From: Pedobacter endophyticus | GTDB lineage: Bacteria; Bacteroidota; Bacteroidia; Sphingobacteriales; Sphingobacteriaceae | Length of the DNA: 64,000 bases | NCBI RefSeq assembly: GCF_015679185.1 | Contig: NZ_CP064939.1 | Span: 806,001 to 870,000 of the forward strand | Direction of reading: 5' to 3' | Shown: positions 1-8,977 of the stretch, in pieces | Layout: each line of letters opens with the position of its first letter | Numbering within the stretch: the first letter of the stretch is position 1 | Position numbers and translations under genes: made by a program | Notes under the pieces: model-generated | Told to the model about the DNA's origin: nothing | Database searches by the model: none | The model's input: only the letters and a program-made list of their open reading frames with translations

Positions 1-685
1 TATCAACGCCATCTTTCAATAACTGCTCCACCTCTTCAATCATGCCGTTGTTCAGTCGATGATGCAGCCTGTTTATTATTTTCGCCCGCGTTTCTTCAAC
101 CTCCGATTTCAAGCCGAATACGATTGGCCTCAGTTGCGGCCGGTTTTGAATTTGGAGTTTATTGAATTTCAAATAATCTGCAATTTCAATGGCTCTGATT
201 AACCTTTTCTTCGAGGATCGGTCGACGTGTTGGGTGGTTTCATCAGGATATTTGTGAAGTTCGGCGATCAGTTCTTCTTTGGCTAATGTATCTAAAGCCA
301 TTCTTAATGCCTCATTTACCGGAACTGCGGTAAAATCTTGCTGTTGCAGTAAACTGTGGATGTACATTCCGGTTCCACCACACAGAATTGGCATTTTATT
401 GCTTTGCGTAATGGATTGGAATGCCTGGTAGAAATCGTTTTTAAATGCATCGACGTTGTAGCGCTCGCCCGGTTCTAAAATATCGATAAGGTGATGGGGA
501 ATTTGTTTTTGCCGGATGCTATATTCCTGAAGATCTTTGCCCGTTCCAACGTCCATGCGTTTGAAGATTTGGCGACTATCTGCACTGATGATTTCTGCAT
601 TTATATCGGCCGCCAGCTCAACGGCGAGTTTGGTTTTGCCTGATGCAGTGGCACCTAAAATGATGATTAGGTTGTAATCGCTCAT
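1..685 (-). CDS. miaA: tRNA dimethylallyltransferase MiaA (3' end outside window)
   Basis: Transfers a dimethylallyl group to A37 of tRNAs reading UNN codons. Reading the minus strand from the ATG at 685 gives MSDYNLIIILGATASGKTKL, a P-loop (GATASGKT) at residues 10-17, followed by the family signature DSRQIFKRMDVGTGK and the CGGTGMYI motif near residue 109. The frame stays open to the window edge, so about 228 residues are present and roughly the last quarter of a usual ~300-residue protein is missing. The next gene upstream ends at 687, practically abutting, so the two are probably co-transcribed. Confidence 0.95.
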   Translation of the reverse strand, partial: MSDYNLIIILGATASGKTKLAVELAADINAEIISADSRQIFKRMDVGTGKDLQEYSIRQKQIPHHLIDILEPGERYNVDAFKNDFYQAFQSITQSNKMPILCGGTGMYIHSLLQQQDFTAVPVNEALRMALDTLAKEELIAELHKYPDETTQHVDRSSKKRLIRAIEIADYLKFNKLQIQNRPQLRPIVFGLKSEVEETRAKIINRLHHRLNNGMIEEVEQLLKDGVD

Positions 686-686
686 A

Positions 687-1478
687 TTATAAGGGTAAAA
701 CAAACTTTATGCTTCCGGTATTGAAAACCTGGGGTTTTGCCGTACGTCCGCCTTTATTTATGCTTCTACTGAGCGATTGATCTAAAGAAAACCATTGGGG
801 CACCATGCTGTCTTTACACACAAAACCCAGCTTTTCATATGCTTTTCCAGTCGACCAATCTTTATCTGCATAAGTCATTATATCTTGTGGCTGGTAGTTA
901 TTCTTAAAGTGCTTAAGTAATTTGCTTAAGCCTCCGGATACAGAATAACCAGCTTTAACGGCAAAGCGAATAAGTTCTGCGGAACGATAATGCTCGGCAA
1001 AGTTCATTTTTCGTAATGCTGAAAACGTGGCTACAGCGATCAATTCATCGTTTTTGTATAAACCGAATTTATAGCGGCTACTCACAGCGCCCTGAAGGTG
1101 GTTGTTGTTGAGAAATTGGTCGGCGGTGGGCTTATCTATTTTACGGATTTCCGTTTGGCGGCCATGTATTTTAAGGTTTAAACCGAGTAATGATTTGAGC
1201 CGGGCAAGTACCTGTTTTGCGCTGCTGCACCAAACATCTTCCCACAAATGCACAAGGTGGATATTTTCGTTCTGATATTGAAGTTGAAGTGAGGTTAAAT
1301 CGTCGGGCGTAAAACCATTATTGATGTTTACAAGGTGTATGGCCAACTGGCAGTCGTGTACCAGGATGATGGCGAACGGCCCATCATAAATAGCACGGCA
1401 AGGTACTTTTAACTCTGCCAGCGCAAGGGTTAACGCTTTATGCCAGTAGTTTTCTAATGGGGTTTCTATTTTCAACAA
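687..1478 (-). CDS. GNAT/Mom-like protein with possible nuclease-like N-terminal half
   Basis: A 263-residue protein. The C-terminal half (about 125-235) has the sequence style of phage Mom-like/GNAT-fold proteins: a NNHLQG motif, YKFGLYKNDELIAVATF, then AELIRFAVKAGYSVSGGLSKL and DIMTYADKDWSTGKAYEKLGF. The N-terminal half contains HLVHLWEDVW followed by a helix and KIHGRQTEIRKI. That arrangement resembles phage proteins in which a small endonuclease-like domain precedes the GNAT-like part. I cannot identify catalytic residues with confidence. It abuts miaA on the same strand. The substrate is unknown, and DNA or nucleotide modification is only a family-level possibility. Confidence 0.6.
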   Translation of the reverse strand: MLKIETPLENYWHKALTLALAELKVPCRAIYDGPFAIILVHDCQLAIHLVNINNGFTPDDLTSLQLQYQNENIHLVHLWEDVWCSSAKQVLARLKSLLGLNLKIHGRQTEIRKIDKPTADQFLNNNHLQGAVSSRYKFGLYKNDELIAVATFSALRKMNFAEHYRSAELIRFAVKAGYSVSGGLSKLLKHFKNNYQPQDIMTYADKDWSTGKAYEKLGFVCKDSMVPQWFSLDQSLSRSINKGGRTAKPQVFNTGSIKFVLPL

Positions 1479-1530
1479 GCTAAATTTTTTCTGCTATCGG
1501 GGTACGATGGGCAAATTTAGCCAAACATTA

Positions 1531-1893
1531 TCAAATCCAGTCTTTTTCCTTAAAGTTCTGGTGAATGATCTCAACAAAGGTTGCAATTTCTTTCAGTTTG
1601 GCATCATCGAGCTGAGTAATGGTCATGCCAGCGCGGTTATCGCCAAAATTGATCAGTTCTTGATTTGATGTAGTGAACTCCTCAGTATTCAATTTTACAT
1701 CAACGGCCTGATCATTAATATAAATGCCTACAAAAAAGCGTTCAGTGGTTTTACCGTTTTCGGTCTGTACATTCTTTTCGCTGTACAAATCGTATCCTTT
1801 TTCAGAATTCTCGTGAACGGTGTACCCTAGCACGCCGTAAGGTTGCACGCTGGCTCTTATGCTTTGGAAAATTTCTACAGGATCGGTTTTCAT
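1531..1893 (-). CDS. conserved hypothetical protein, 120 aa
   Basis: A small soluble protein without signal peptide or membrane segment. I do not recognise a named domain. Coding status is supported by ordinary amino-acid composition, an ATG start, and placement in a same-strand run between the GNAT-like gene and the hydrolase with short gaps. It alternates predicted strands (YGVLGYTVHENSEKGYDLY, RFFVGIYINDQAVDVKL) with a C-terminal helical stretch (LKEIATFVEIIHQNF), which suggests a small alpha/beta fold. No function is proposed. Confidence 0.65.
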   Translation of the reverse strand: MKTDPVEIFQSIRASVQPYGVLGYTVHENSEKGYDLYSEKNVQTENGKTTERFFVGIYINDQAVDVKLNTEEFTTSNQELINFGDNRAGMTITQLDDAKLKEIATFVEIIHQNFKEKDWI

Positions 1894-1939
1894 ATGAGTT
1901 TAATTTATGGGTTAAACATGTAAATCGTATAATTTGTTT

Positions 1940-3034
1940 TTATGCCGAGCGCCACCACTGTGTTGTTGGCAAATGCTTGTTTAGTATCACCGTTTCGCCG
2001 AGCCTGGGTGTTACAATGGGCAATGCTGCTTTTTCGGCGGCTTCGACTAGCCTGTTGATGGGTTCATCCCACGGATGGGTAGCCAAACTGAATTTACCCC
2101 AATGCACGGGCATCAGTATCTTTGCGTTCAAATCTTTTGCCGCCTGCACTGTTTGCTCAGGAAACATATGAATATATGGCCAATAGGCATTGTACTGGCC
2201 GCACTCTAATAGTGCTAAATCGAAGGGGCCAAACTCCTGGCCTATTGCGGCAAAATGGGTATCATAGCCTGAATCGCCGCCAAGGAAGAGCTTATGGTTT
2301 TCACTTTGTAATATAAACGCGGACCAGAGGGTTTGATTTCTTTTAAACTTGCGGCCGGTAAAATGCCTGGCAGGTACGGCAGTAAACTTTAATCCGTTAG
2401 CTAAATCACGCGACTCGTTCCAGCACAATTCCTCAATCTTTTCGGTAGCGATTCCCCATCTTTCTAAGTGGGCACCAACGCCTAAAGAGGTAATGATTTT
2501 TTTAGATTTGGGCGCAATTTCCCGAATGGTTTTATAATCTAAATGATCGTAATGATCGTGGGTGATTACGAGCACGTCGATATTTTGAAAATCACCCGCT
2601 TCTACAAAGTCAGTACCTTTAAATGCATGGCTGCCGATAAACGAAAACGGTGAAGGTACTTTGCTAAATACGGGATCGACGAGAACGCGTAAGCCTTTGA
2701 TTTTAATGAGATAGGAGGAATGGCCAAACCAAATAATTTCTGGCAAATGGTGGTTGGGCATGCTGTTTACGCTGGGCTGCACGCTCGGAAGGGCGGTTTG
2801 AGGTATTTTGTTTGGGTGGTTTTCGAAGAAAAACGCTTTCAAAACGGTGAAGAAACTTACTCCCTCGGCTTGCATCTTTGTAATGGAAAGGTTTTGTATT
2901 GCGCCATCACGATAGTTTTGGAGCTGATGTATTTTATCGAGCCTTAAACCCCGGGGCAATCGGCCAAATACGGGCAGGTTGATGATGATGAGAAAAACTG
3001 CCACTACGATGATAACAATATAAAGGAAGGTCAT
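1940..3034 (-). CDS. membrane-anchored MBL-fold metal-dependent hydrolase (NAPE-PLD/UlaG-like)
   Basis: A 364-residue protein. It begins with one hydrophobic segment (FLYIVIIVVAVFLIIINLPVFG), followed by a short periplasmic or luminal linker and a metallo-beta-lactamase fold. The metal-binding motif THDHYDHLDY lies near residue 158. It is preceded by IIWFGHSSYLIKIKGLRVLVDPVFS and followed by LFLGGDSGYDTHF and MPVHWGKFSLATHPWDEP, which supply the later His/Asp ligands. This architecture matches Bacteroidota and proteobacterial proteins related to N-acylphosphatidylethanolamine phospholipase D. A lipid phosphodiester substrate is plausible but not shown. No partner gene is evident. Confidence 0.85.
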   Translation of the reverse strand: MTFLYIVIIVVAVFLIIINLPVFGRLPRGLRLDKIHQLQNYRDGAIQNLSITKMQAEGVSFFTVLKAFFFENHPNKIPQTALPSVQPSVNSMPNHHLPEIIWFGHSSYLIKIKGLRVLVDPVFSKVPSPFSFIGSHAFKGTDFVEAGDFQNIDVLVITHDHYDHLDYKTIREIAPKSKKIITSLGVGAHLERWGIATEKIEELCWNESRDLANGLKFTAVPARHFTGRKFKRNQTLWSAFILQSENHKLFLGGDSGYDTHFAAIGQEFGPFDLALLECGQYNAYWPYIHMFPEQTVQAAKDLNAKILMPVHWGKFSLATHPWDEPINRLVEAAEKAALPIVTPRLGETVILNKHLPTTQWWRSA

Positions 3035-3235
3035 TCTGAAAAATTAGTTTGCTAATGTACGAATTAAAAAGCCGCTCAAGCCTCACCCTATCAAAGTTTG
3101 TGCTTCTCACTTAAATGAGTTAAAAAGGACGAATTTTTATTCGTTTGGGTTAAAAGCGATGCCCTCCCTTTCCCTCTCTTCAAGGAGAGGGAGGCACCAA
3201 AAGTACAAAAACCACAGACGCTAACAGGGAGAGGC

Positions 3236-3403
3236 CTTGTTTAATCAGGACATGCTCTTGTTTAATCAGCGCATGCTCTTGTTTAATCAGTACATGGCCT
3301 TGTTTAATCAGCACATGGTCTTGTTTAATCAGCGCATAGTCTTGTTTAATCAGCACACGGTCTTGTTTAATCGGCGCATGGTCTTGTTTAATCAGCACAC
3401 GGT
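3236..3403. repeat. 21-bp tandem repeat, 8 copies
   Basis: Eight consecutive copies of a unit built on cTTGTTTAATCAGcacatgg with a few substitutions, giving about 168 bp. Because 21 is a multiple of three, all six frames run without stops in places, and minus-strand reading gives an artificial LIKQxxV heptad. The unit shows no dyad symmetry. It has the look of a minisatellite produced by slippage. Confidence 0.9.
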
Positions 3404-3463
3404 CTGTTTTACTTTTGCCGAGGAGGTATCTATAATCAGATAAAAAATTTATTCCATTTGTAA

Positions 3464-3591
3464 GAGGCTGTCTCAAAATGAAGACTTGTCATCCTGAGCT
3501 TGTCGAAGGACTAGCCCAAATGCTTGAAAGGGCGTTTCGACAGGCTCAACGTGACAAATTTAAATTGAATTTGTCTTTTTGAGACAGCCTC
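3464..3591. mobile_element. 128-bp MITE-like element with perfect 15-bp terminal inverted repeats
   Basis: The ends GAGGCTGTCTCAAAA (3464-3478) and TTTTGAGACAGCCTC (3577-3591) are perfect inverted repeats. Inside lies a second imperfect inverted repeat made from the dispersed 'cctgagcttgtcgaagg' sequence (about 3487-3511 against 3535-3557), so the whole element can fold into one long hairpin. No transposase is present and I see no clear target-site duplication. A non-autonomous derivative of an insertion sequence is the likeliest reading; the parent family cannot be named. Confidence 0.7.
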
Positions 3592-3749
3592 CAATGAATA
3601 CACAACGCCAACCGATTCCCCGAGACCTTTCACTACGTGCTCAGTTTACAATTTGCCTGTCAATTCATTGCCGTCAGTTTCAACTGACGGGGGCAATAAC
3701 ATACACAACGCCTTGATCGCTGGTTGCGGCTGCCGTATTTTCCGAGCAC

Positions 3750-3784
3750 AACAAAAAAAGCCCTGATTTTCATCAGGACTTTCT
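3750..3784 (-). terminator. rho-independent terminator after susD
   Basis: On the minus strand the sequence AGTCCTGATGAAAATCAGGG forms a stem (CCTGAT/ATCAGG) and is followed by a run of seven U residues. It lies 20 bases past the stop codon of the SusD gene at 3804. Confidence 0.85.
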
Positions 3785-3803
3785 TATGCATTAATTTTGG
3801 AAA

Positions 3804-5366
3804 TTATTTCAACAGCCACATGGCTTGATTTTGGTCGTCGCTACCGCCGTATTGACTCGCCACCGCAGCGGCCAGGTTATCGCCGTTATAGCTTAACTCG
3901 TTCGAGGGATAGAGCCACCTTAAGGGGAAGTTTGTTGATGGGGTATTCAGGTTTGTTGTGGTGTTCAGCTTAAACACCGGGTAGCCGGTTCTGCGGTTTT
4001 CAAACCAGCCCTGATACTTGCTGCCCTGTAAAAAGCTTGCTAAATACTTCTGTGTAATTACTTGCGCTATTTGCTGTTCGGTTGTGCCCGCCAATGCTAC
4101 GCCAGGTGTAGATGGAAATGCGGCAATGTAGGCGGCGTCCATTTTCATATTGTGGTTATAATCTACATTATCTGGCGTGTAGGTAGCTACAAACGTCATT
4201 GAACTGGCTATACCTGCGGCATAATAGGCTTGGGCTGTTGTTCCTGTTATCCATCCGCGGAGCGTGGCTTCTGCAAGGATGAACTGCAAATCCCAATAAT
4301 TGAATACGCCAACCGGTTCGGCATTTACGAGCTGCACATACCGATTGTTGATATCGCTGTAATCTTTATTTACTCTACGTGTTTGGAGGCTCGAGAACGA
4401 GTCAGATGGCTCGATACTCGGGTAAGCGGCGTTGTCTGCTGCTGATACACCAGCGGCAATTTTTACGGGCGAGGGCTTGGCATAATAAAACAACCGCCTA
4501 TCGTTTGTGGCTTTCAGCGGCTCTAACAAAACGTTGGTGAGCATGGTATAATTCGATTTTACGAATGAATTGCCTGAACCGGCAGGAACATCGCTCCATG
4601 GGTAATTTTGACCTGCAACAGCATTGTACGCCAGGGCAAAATTATCACTGTAGTTGCGCATTAACGGGCGATTGGCTACAATTTCTTTAAACCTGTCGAG
4701 CACTTTTAAATCGGCATCGCCGGTCTTTTTGTACAGGTTCATCAGTACATGTAACTCAAAACTGTTGGTAAGCCTTCTCCATTTATCGGTATCGCCAGCA
4801 TAAATTGGGTCGCCCTCAAAGGTGCTCCCTGCTGCAAACAGCGTATTTGCCTCGTCTAATTCGTTTAAGATGCCTATAAACACAGCTTTTTGTGTATCGT
4901 ATTTCGGTTGAAGAACAGCATCTGATTCGCCTTTAACGGCATCAGTGTATGGAATGTCGCCAACTTGCATCGTTGTCATAAAAAACTGCCATGCCCTGAT
5001 GAAGTGCCCCAATCCCTGATAGGATTTTTTTAATCCTTCGCTGGTTGCATAGTTCTCCATTGGCGCAATGTTGCGCAGCAAAGTAATCCGGCTAAAATCT
5101 GTTCGGCTGATTCTGTTGTACTGGAAATTCTCCTGCCCCTCGCCCCATGTTAAATATTTGCCGAGCAAAAACGGCTGCATAAAAGATTTGCTTGTACTGA
5201 TATCGCTCCGGGTGATATTCAAAATCATAGTTGTGGCGAGCATGGCCGAGGTAACCTGCGTTGTTGCATTGGGATTCGTGTTAATGGAATCGAATTTGGA
5301 ACAACCGTTATTTATCATTACCAAAACTGGCAACAGGATAAAATATCTTAAAAATTTACTTTTCAT
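3804..5366 (-). CDS. SusD/RagB-family outer-membrane lipoprotein (SusD-like_2 type)
   Basis: A 520-residue surface glycan- or nutrient-binding lipoprotein that caps the SusC transporter. The N-terminus MKSKFLRYFILLPVLVMINN leads to a lipobox with Cys at residue 22. The mature start SKFDSINTNPNATTQV and the TPR-like helical body (for example GLGHFIRAWQFFMTTMQVGDIPYTDA) are typical of the PF12771 subgroup. Its start lies 23 bases downstream of the full-length susC reading frame, the usual susC-susD order. No glycoside hydrolase follows, so the ligand could be a peptide or small nutrient as well as a glycan. Confidence 0.93.
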   Translation of the reverse strand: MKSKFLRYFILLPVLVMINNGCSKFDSINTNPNATTQVTSAMLATTMILNITRSDISTSKSFMQPFLLGKYLTWGEGQENFQYNRISRTDFSRITLLRNIAPMENYATSEGLKKSYQGLGHFIRAWQFFMTTMQVGDIPYTDAVKGESDAVLQPKYDTQKAVFIGILNELDEANTLFAAGSTFEGDPIYAGDTDKWRRLTNSFELHVLMNLYKKTGDADLKVLDRFKEIVANRPLMRNYSDNFALAYNAVAGQNYPWSDVPAGSGNSFVKSNYTMLTNVLLEPLKATNDRRLFYYAKPSPVKIAAGVSAADNAAYPSIEPSDSFSSLQTRRVNKDYSDINNRYVQLVNAEPVGVFNYWDLQFILAEATLRGWITGTTAQAYYAAGIASSMTFVATYTPDNVDYNHNMKMDAAYIAAFPSTPGVALAGTTEQQIAQVITQKYLASFLQGSKYQGWFENRRTGYPVFKLNTTTNLNTPSTNFPLRWLYPSNELSYNGDNLAAAVASQYGGSDDQNQAMWLLK

Positions 5367-5389
5367 AAAAATTCCTTTAAAATAATTAA

Positions 5390-5527
5390 CTAGAAACCCA
5401 CTCTTACACTAAATCCAACCATTCGTGTTGAGGGCGAATTGAGATCTTCACCGTCTACATCAGGGTCTGAATATTTAAAATTTGTCCACATGTACAAATT
5501 TTGTCCTGTGAGGGAGAAAGATGCGTT
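5390..5527 (-). pseudogene. stranded 3' end of the upstream susC (45 codons after an in-frame TGA)
   Basis: Continuing the susC frame past the TGA at 5528-5530 without any shift reads NASFSLTGQNLYMWTNFKYS and then runs through DPDVDG to a C-terminal VGFSVRVGF and a TAG at 5390-5392. This is the standard end of SusC proteins, including the final aromatic residue used for outer-membrane assembly. The homology therefore spans the stop, so a single nonsense change (or a base-calling error) separates the two parts. Confidence 0.85.
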
Positions 5528-8500
5528 TCATAAACCCAATTTGTTCACAAATTTTGAGGGCACATTGTACCCTAACGACACTTCGCGGAGTTTGACAAAA
5601 GATTTGTTTTGCACGCGATCATCGCCACCGCGATACCACTGGGCGTAGTCCTGATATCCAATGGGCACATCGTTAACGGCGTATTGCCGGGTATCGCTTG
5701 TAATCTGCCCATATTTATCGTAGGTTACACCTCCCGAAATCACCTTTACCCCTGCCCCCACATAGTTGTTCTGGCCTAAAACTACCTGGTTATACCGGTA
5801 GATATTATCTGTTTCGGGTGCCGTTCCGGAATCGAACATCTTATCGTACACGTAATTGTACATCAAACCACCAATACGGCCATCAATATTAACGCCAAGG
5901 CTCCAATTTTTATAGGTGAAGTTATTAATAAAGCCAAAGCTAAACTTGGGGTCGCTGAGCCCGATTTGTTTTTGATAATCGCTCCACACCGGATAGCCGC
6001 TTTCGTGAATTACATTCCCATTGGGGTCTTTTACCCAATAGTTATCGGTGTAGGCATCTAAACGCTCGCCTTTTTTAACCCATAAATTATCTGCTGAGTA
6101 AACGGGATCTAAATCGACATAGTAGCGGTGTTGTTGAGACCAGTTGATGGTTGAGTACCATTCAAAATTCTTGTTTTTCACAACCGATCCATCAACCGTA
6201 ATCTCAAGTCCTCGCCTTTCGTATGTTTCTTCTGTATTAACGAGTGTAGATGAAAAACCTGATGAAGATGGAATAGGCGTGCTTACCTGACGGTTGTAAT
6301 AATACTTGTTAAAGTAAGCCACATCGAAATGCAGGCGTTTTTTAAACAAATAGGCCGCAGCACCGACCTCGTAAGTTCTTTGTGAGCTTGGCAGCAAGTT
6401 TAAACCCAATAACGATGACGGATAGCTGGCGGAGTTGAGTGTATTCCATGCTGCTGTGGTGGTGCCGTAAGTCCGGTTTGTTGCATAAACATCTAAAGCA
6501 GTTTTAAATACGGCCCATGAACCGCGAATTTTGAACATATCAATAACCTGCGGTAGTTTAACGAGTTCGGAAATCACGACGCTTGATCCGATGGATGGAT
6601 AAAAATAGGATCTCGATTCTTTGGGTTGTGCCGAGTTCCAGTCGTTTCTGCCTGTAAAATCCAAAAAGATGGCATCGTTATAGCCGATTGAGGCTCTGCC
6701 GTATAAACTATTAATTTGTCTTGAACTGTACGATTGTGAAACTGTGGGTGCCTCAACGGAGCCTTGCAACGAATAAAAAGTTGGCGAAATGAGTCCGTTT
6801 TTGGTAGTTCCGCTCAGCGATTCATCTATCCAATAATAAATGGTTCCGCCGGCAAGGGCATCGATGCTGAACTTGCTTATTTTCTTTTTATAGTTGAGAA
6901 TTACATCATCATTGGTGCTAAATCCTCTCGTATCTTGTACCGAGTAAAGTCCTTTTGCGTTCCATCCGCTTCCGTTTACTGCTCCGCCTCTTGTTGAGTA
7001 AATGTTTGCTGTTGGGTTGCGAAAAGTAGTTTTATTATTGTAGTTATCGTAACCTAAACGAAATAATAAACTAAAATCCTGATTAAACTGATAAGTGGCG
7101 GTAACATTGGCGTTAACGGTGTTGGTTTGGATGCCATTCAACTTTTCATAAGCAATTAAATACGGATTATCGTACCAGTTGCTGTACAGCCAGTTTTGTG
7201 TTTTGTTAGGTTCTTTCCAATAATCCTGATAATCGCGAATGTCGTATTCCGAACCTGTCCACATGACTAATTGGTAAAGGTAGCCCTGGTTGCCGTAGCC
7301 GCTGCCCCAAATTTGATCGGCCCAGCGCCTGCTTACGCCCATGTGTCCTTCGAGCTTAAACTTATCGTTTATCTTCATCTCGCCAGACATGGTCAAATTA
7401 AGCATGTTGAGGTTTTGATTGGGAAATTGCCCTTTATTGTAAATGTTGTTTAAGCCGATTCGAAAGCCACCGTTTTCGCCAGACTGGGCGATGCTCAGGT
7501 TGTTATTTAAAATAATACCGGTCGACATAAAGTTTTTCAGGTTATCTTTTCCTTTAGAAACCAGCGGCATGTTATCTTCGAACTGTTTTGTAAAGGGATT
7601 ATAATCGCGAGCGGTATTGCCTGCATCGAGCTTCGGTCCCCATACATAATCATTATCAATTACGCCGTTTTGGCCCCTGGCATAAGAGCTTTGCACTTTA
7701 GGAATGGCCAAATAGCCCAGGGAGGCCATGGTGTTGCTATTGAGGTCGATTGCGAGGCCCTTGTTTGCGGCTCCTTTTTTGGTGGTGATTAAAAGTACTC
7801 CTCCTGATGCTCTTGATCCGTATAAGGCCGAGGCAGTTGGGCCCTTTAGCACATCCATACTTTCAATATCATCAGTCGGTACATCTCTTAGTGTCAGGTT
7901 TCCGTATGGAACACCGTCTATTACCAACAGGGCACTTTCGCCCCTTAGCTCGATGGTGGGACGGGCGTTAAATTCTGTTGAGTTTTTTATGACCAGGCCG
8001 GATACTCTTCCTGTTAATGAGGTGGCAACATCTACGCCCTTAACGGTTTGCAAATCTTTACCAGCCACCTTTTGAACGGCATAACCCAGCGATTTTTCTG
8101 ATCGTTTAATACCCAATGCGGTAACTACCACATCGGTTAAACTGTTTGTGGCCGGCTCTAAATTAATGGTGTAATCTTTGCCCTCGCCAGCAACAATTTC
8201 TTGCGGGGTATAGCCAATATACGATATTACCAATGTTGAACCTACGGGTGCGTTAATCGAAAACACACCGTTTACATCGGTTGTAGCGCCTATTTTTGTA
8301 CCTTTTACCATCACACTTGCGCCAACAATGGGCAAGCCTTTTTCGTCCAAAATTTTACCGCGAATTAAATCGAATGCAATTGGCTGGCTAACTGCATCTT
8401 TCTTTTTAAGTACAATCGTTTTGTCGAAAATTTTAAAACTTAAGGGTTGATCTTTAAAACAGAGATCGAGAACACGGCCAATTGGTGCATTTTTTACATC

Positions 8501-8758
8501 GATAGATATTTTCTTGGCTTTGGAGAGTTCTAAATTATCGTATAAAAAAACATATTCACTCTGTTTTTCAATGGATTTAAAGATGGCATCCATCGAAACG
8601 TTTTTTTGTTTGAGGGTGATATTCTGGCTATAAACACTTGCACTGACCTGACAGAGGGCTGTGAGTAAAAGTATTGTCGTTAGCTTCATTACCAATAGGA
8701 ATTGATTTGGTTTATACGGTATCTTAAATACCGTATTAAAGAATGTACTAAAATTCAT
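5528..8758 (-). CDS. SusC/RagA TonB-dependent receptor with STN domain, truncated by in-frame TGA
   Basis: Outer-membrane transporter, partner of the SusD at 3804. Order: signal region ending in ALCQVSASVYSQ; STN domain (ITLKQKNVSMDAIFKSIEKQ onward), used to touch a FecR anti-sigma factor; carboxypeptidase-regulatory-like domain (IRGKILDEKGLPIVGASVMV); plug with TonB-box region and DVLKGPTASALYGSRASGGV; beta-barrel. I start at the ATG at 8758 (MNFSTFFNTVFKIPYKPNQF), a typical extended start in this clade. The frame is open from 8785, and the ATG at 8689 is another option. The frame stops with TGA at 5528 after NKLGL. The last 45 codons remain readable in the same frame (separate entry), so the encoded barrel lacks its last strands. 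With FecR and ECF sigma upstream, this is a trans-envelope signalling receptor. Confidence 0.92.
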   Translation of the reverse strand: MNFSTFFNTVFKIPYKPNQFLLVMKLTTILLLTALCQVSASVYSQNITLKQKNVSMDAIFKSIEKQSEYVFLYDNLELSKAKKISIDVKNAPIGRVLDLCFKDQPLSFKIFDKTIVLKKKDAVSQPIAFDLIRGKILDEKGLPIVGASVMVKGTKIGATTDVNGVFSINAPVGSTLVISYIGYTPQEIVAGEGKDYTINLEPATNSLTDVVVTALGIKRSEKSLGYAVQKVAGKDLQTVKGVDVATSLTGRVSGLVIKNSTEFNARPTIELRGESALLVIDGVPYGNLTLRDVPTDDIESMDVLKGPTASALYGSRASGGVLLITTKKGAANKGLAIDLNSNTMASLGYLAIPKVQSSYARGQNGVIDNDYVWGPKLDAGNTARDYNPFTKQFEDNMPLVSKGKDNLKNFMSTGIILNNNLSIAQSGENGGFRIGLNNIYNKGQFPNQNLNMLNLTMSGEMKINDKFKLEGHMGVSRRWADQIWGSGYGNQGYLYQLVMWTGSEYDIRDYQDYWKEPNKTQNWLYSNWYDNPYLIAYEKLNGIQTNTVNANVTATYQFNQDFSLLFRLGYDNYNNKTTFRNPTANIYSTRGGAVNGSGWNAKGLYSVQDTRGFSTNDDVILNYKKKISKFSIDALAGGTIYYWIDESLSGTTKNGLISPTFYSLQGSVEAPTVSQSYSSRQINSLYGRASIGYNDAIFLDFTGRNDWNSAQPKESRSYFYPSIGSSVVISELVKLPQVIDMFKIRGSWAVFKTALDVYATNRTYGTTTAAWNTLNSASYPSSLLGLNLLPSSQRTYEVGAAAYLFKKRLHFDVAYFNKYYYNRQVSTPIPSSSGFSSTLVNTEETYERRGLEITVDGSVVKNKNFEWYSTINWSQQHRYYVDLDPVYSADNLWVKKGERLDAYTDNYWVKDPNGNVIHESGYPVWSDYQKQIGLSDPKFSFGFINNFTYKNWSLGVNIDGRIGGLMYNYVYDKMFDSGTAPETDNIYRYNQVVLGQNNYVGAGVKVISGGVTYDKYGQITSDTRQYAVNDVPIGYQDYAQWYRGGDDRVQNKSFVKLREVSLGYNVPSKFVNKLGL

Positions 8759-8856
8759 AACTTTGAATTTGGGTTTAAAAAACATTATAGCTTAGATAAC
8801 TTATTGTTTTCCTGCTGCCGAATTATTGGCACAGGATGGTTAATCCCAATTTTATA

Positions 8857-8890
8857 ACGGGAAGTGGTACGAACACTTCTCGTTTTTTTT
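8857..8890 (+). terminator. hairpin plus T-tract in the susC/fecR gap
   Basis: ACGGGAAGTG and CACTTCTCGT pair over ten positions with one G-U, followed on the plus strand by eight T residues. As a terminator it would act against plus-strand (antisense) transcription, since both flanking genes are on the minus strand. It could instead be a hairpin in the susC leader. Confidence 0.4.
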
Positions 8891-8977
8891 GTTTGTGGCA
8901 GATTAACTTGATTGGCTGTTGGGTATTATTTCTTCATAATTGGTTGTTGTTTTTAGAGATTAGTTTGTTTATGGTTG

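Larger units (their letters stand above)
3035..3803. other. repeat-rich intergenic region
   Basis: 769 bases without a convincing gene. They hold a 'gagaggg'-type dispersed fragment near 3165-3190, a 21-bp tandem array, a 128-bp element with terminal inverted repeats, and the terminator of the susD gene; the last three are listed separately. The remaining stretch 3592-3750 shows nothing I recognise. Confidence 0.7.

Noticed and set aside
3180..3476. 98-residue protein with LIKQ heptads
   Set aside because: Translation of the 21-bp minisatellite. There is no homology and the frame starts within an unrelated dispersed repeat.
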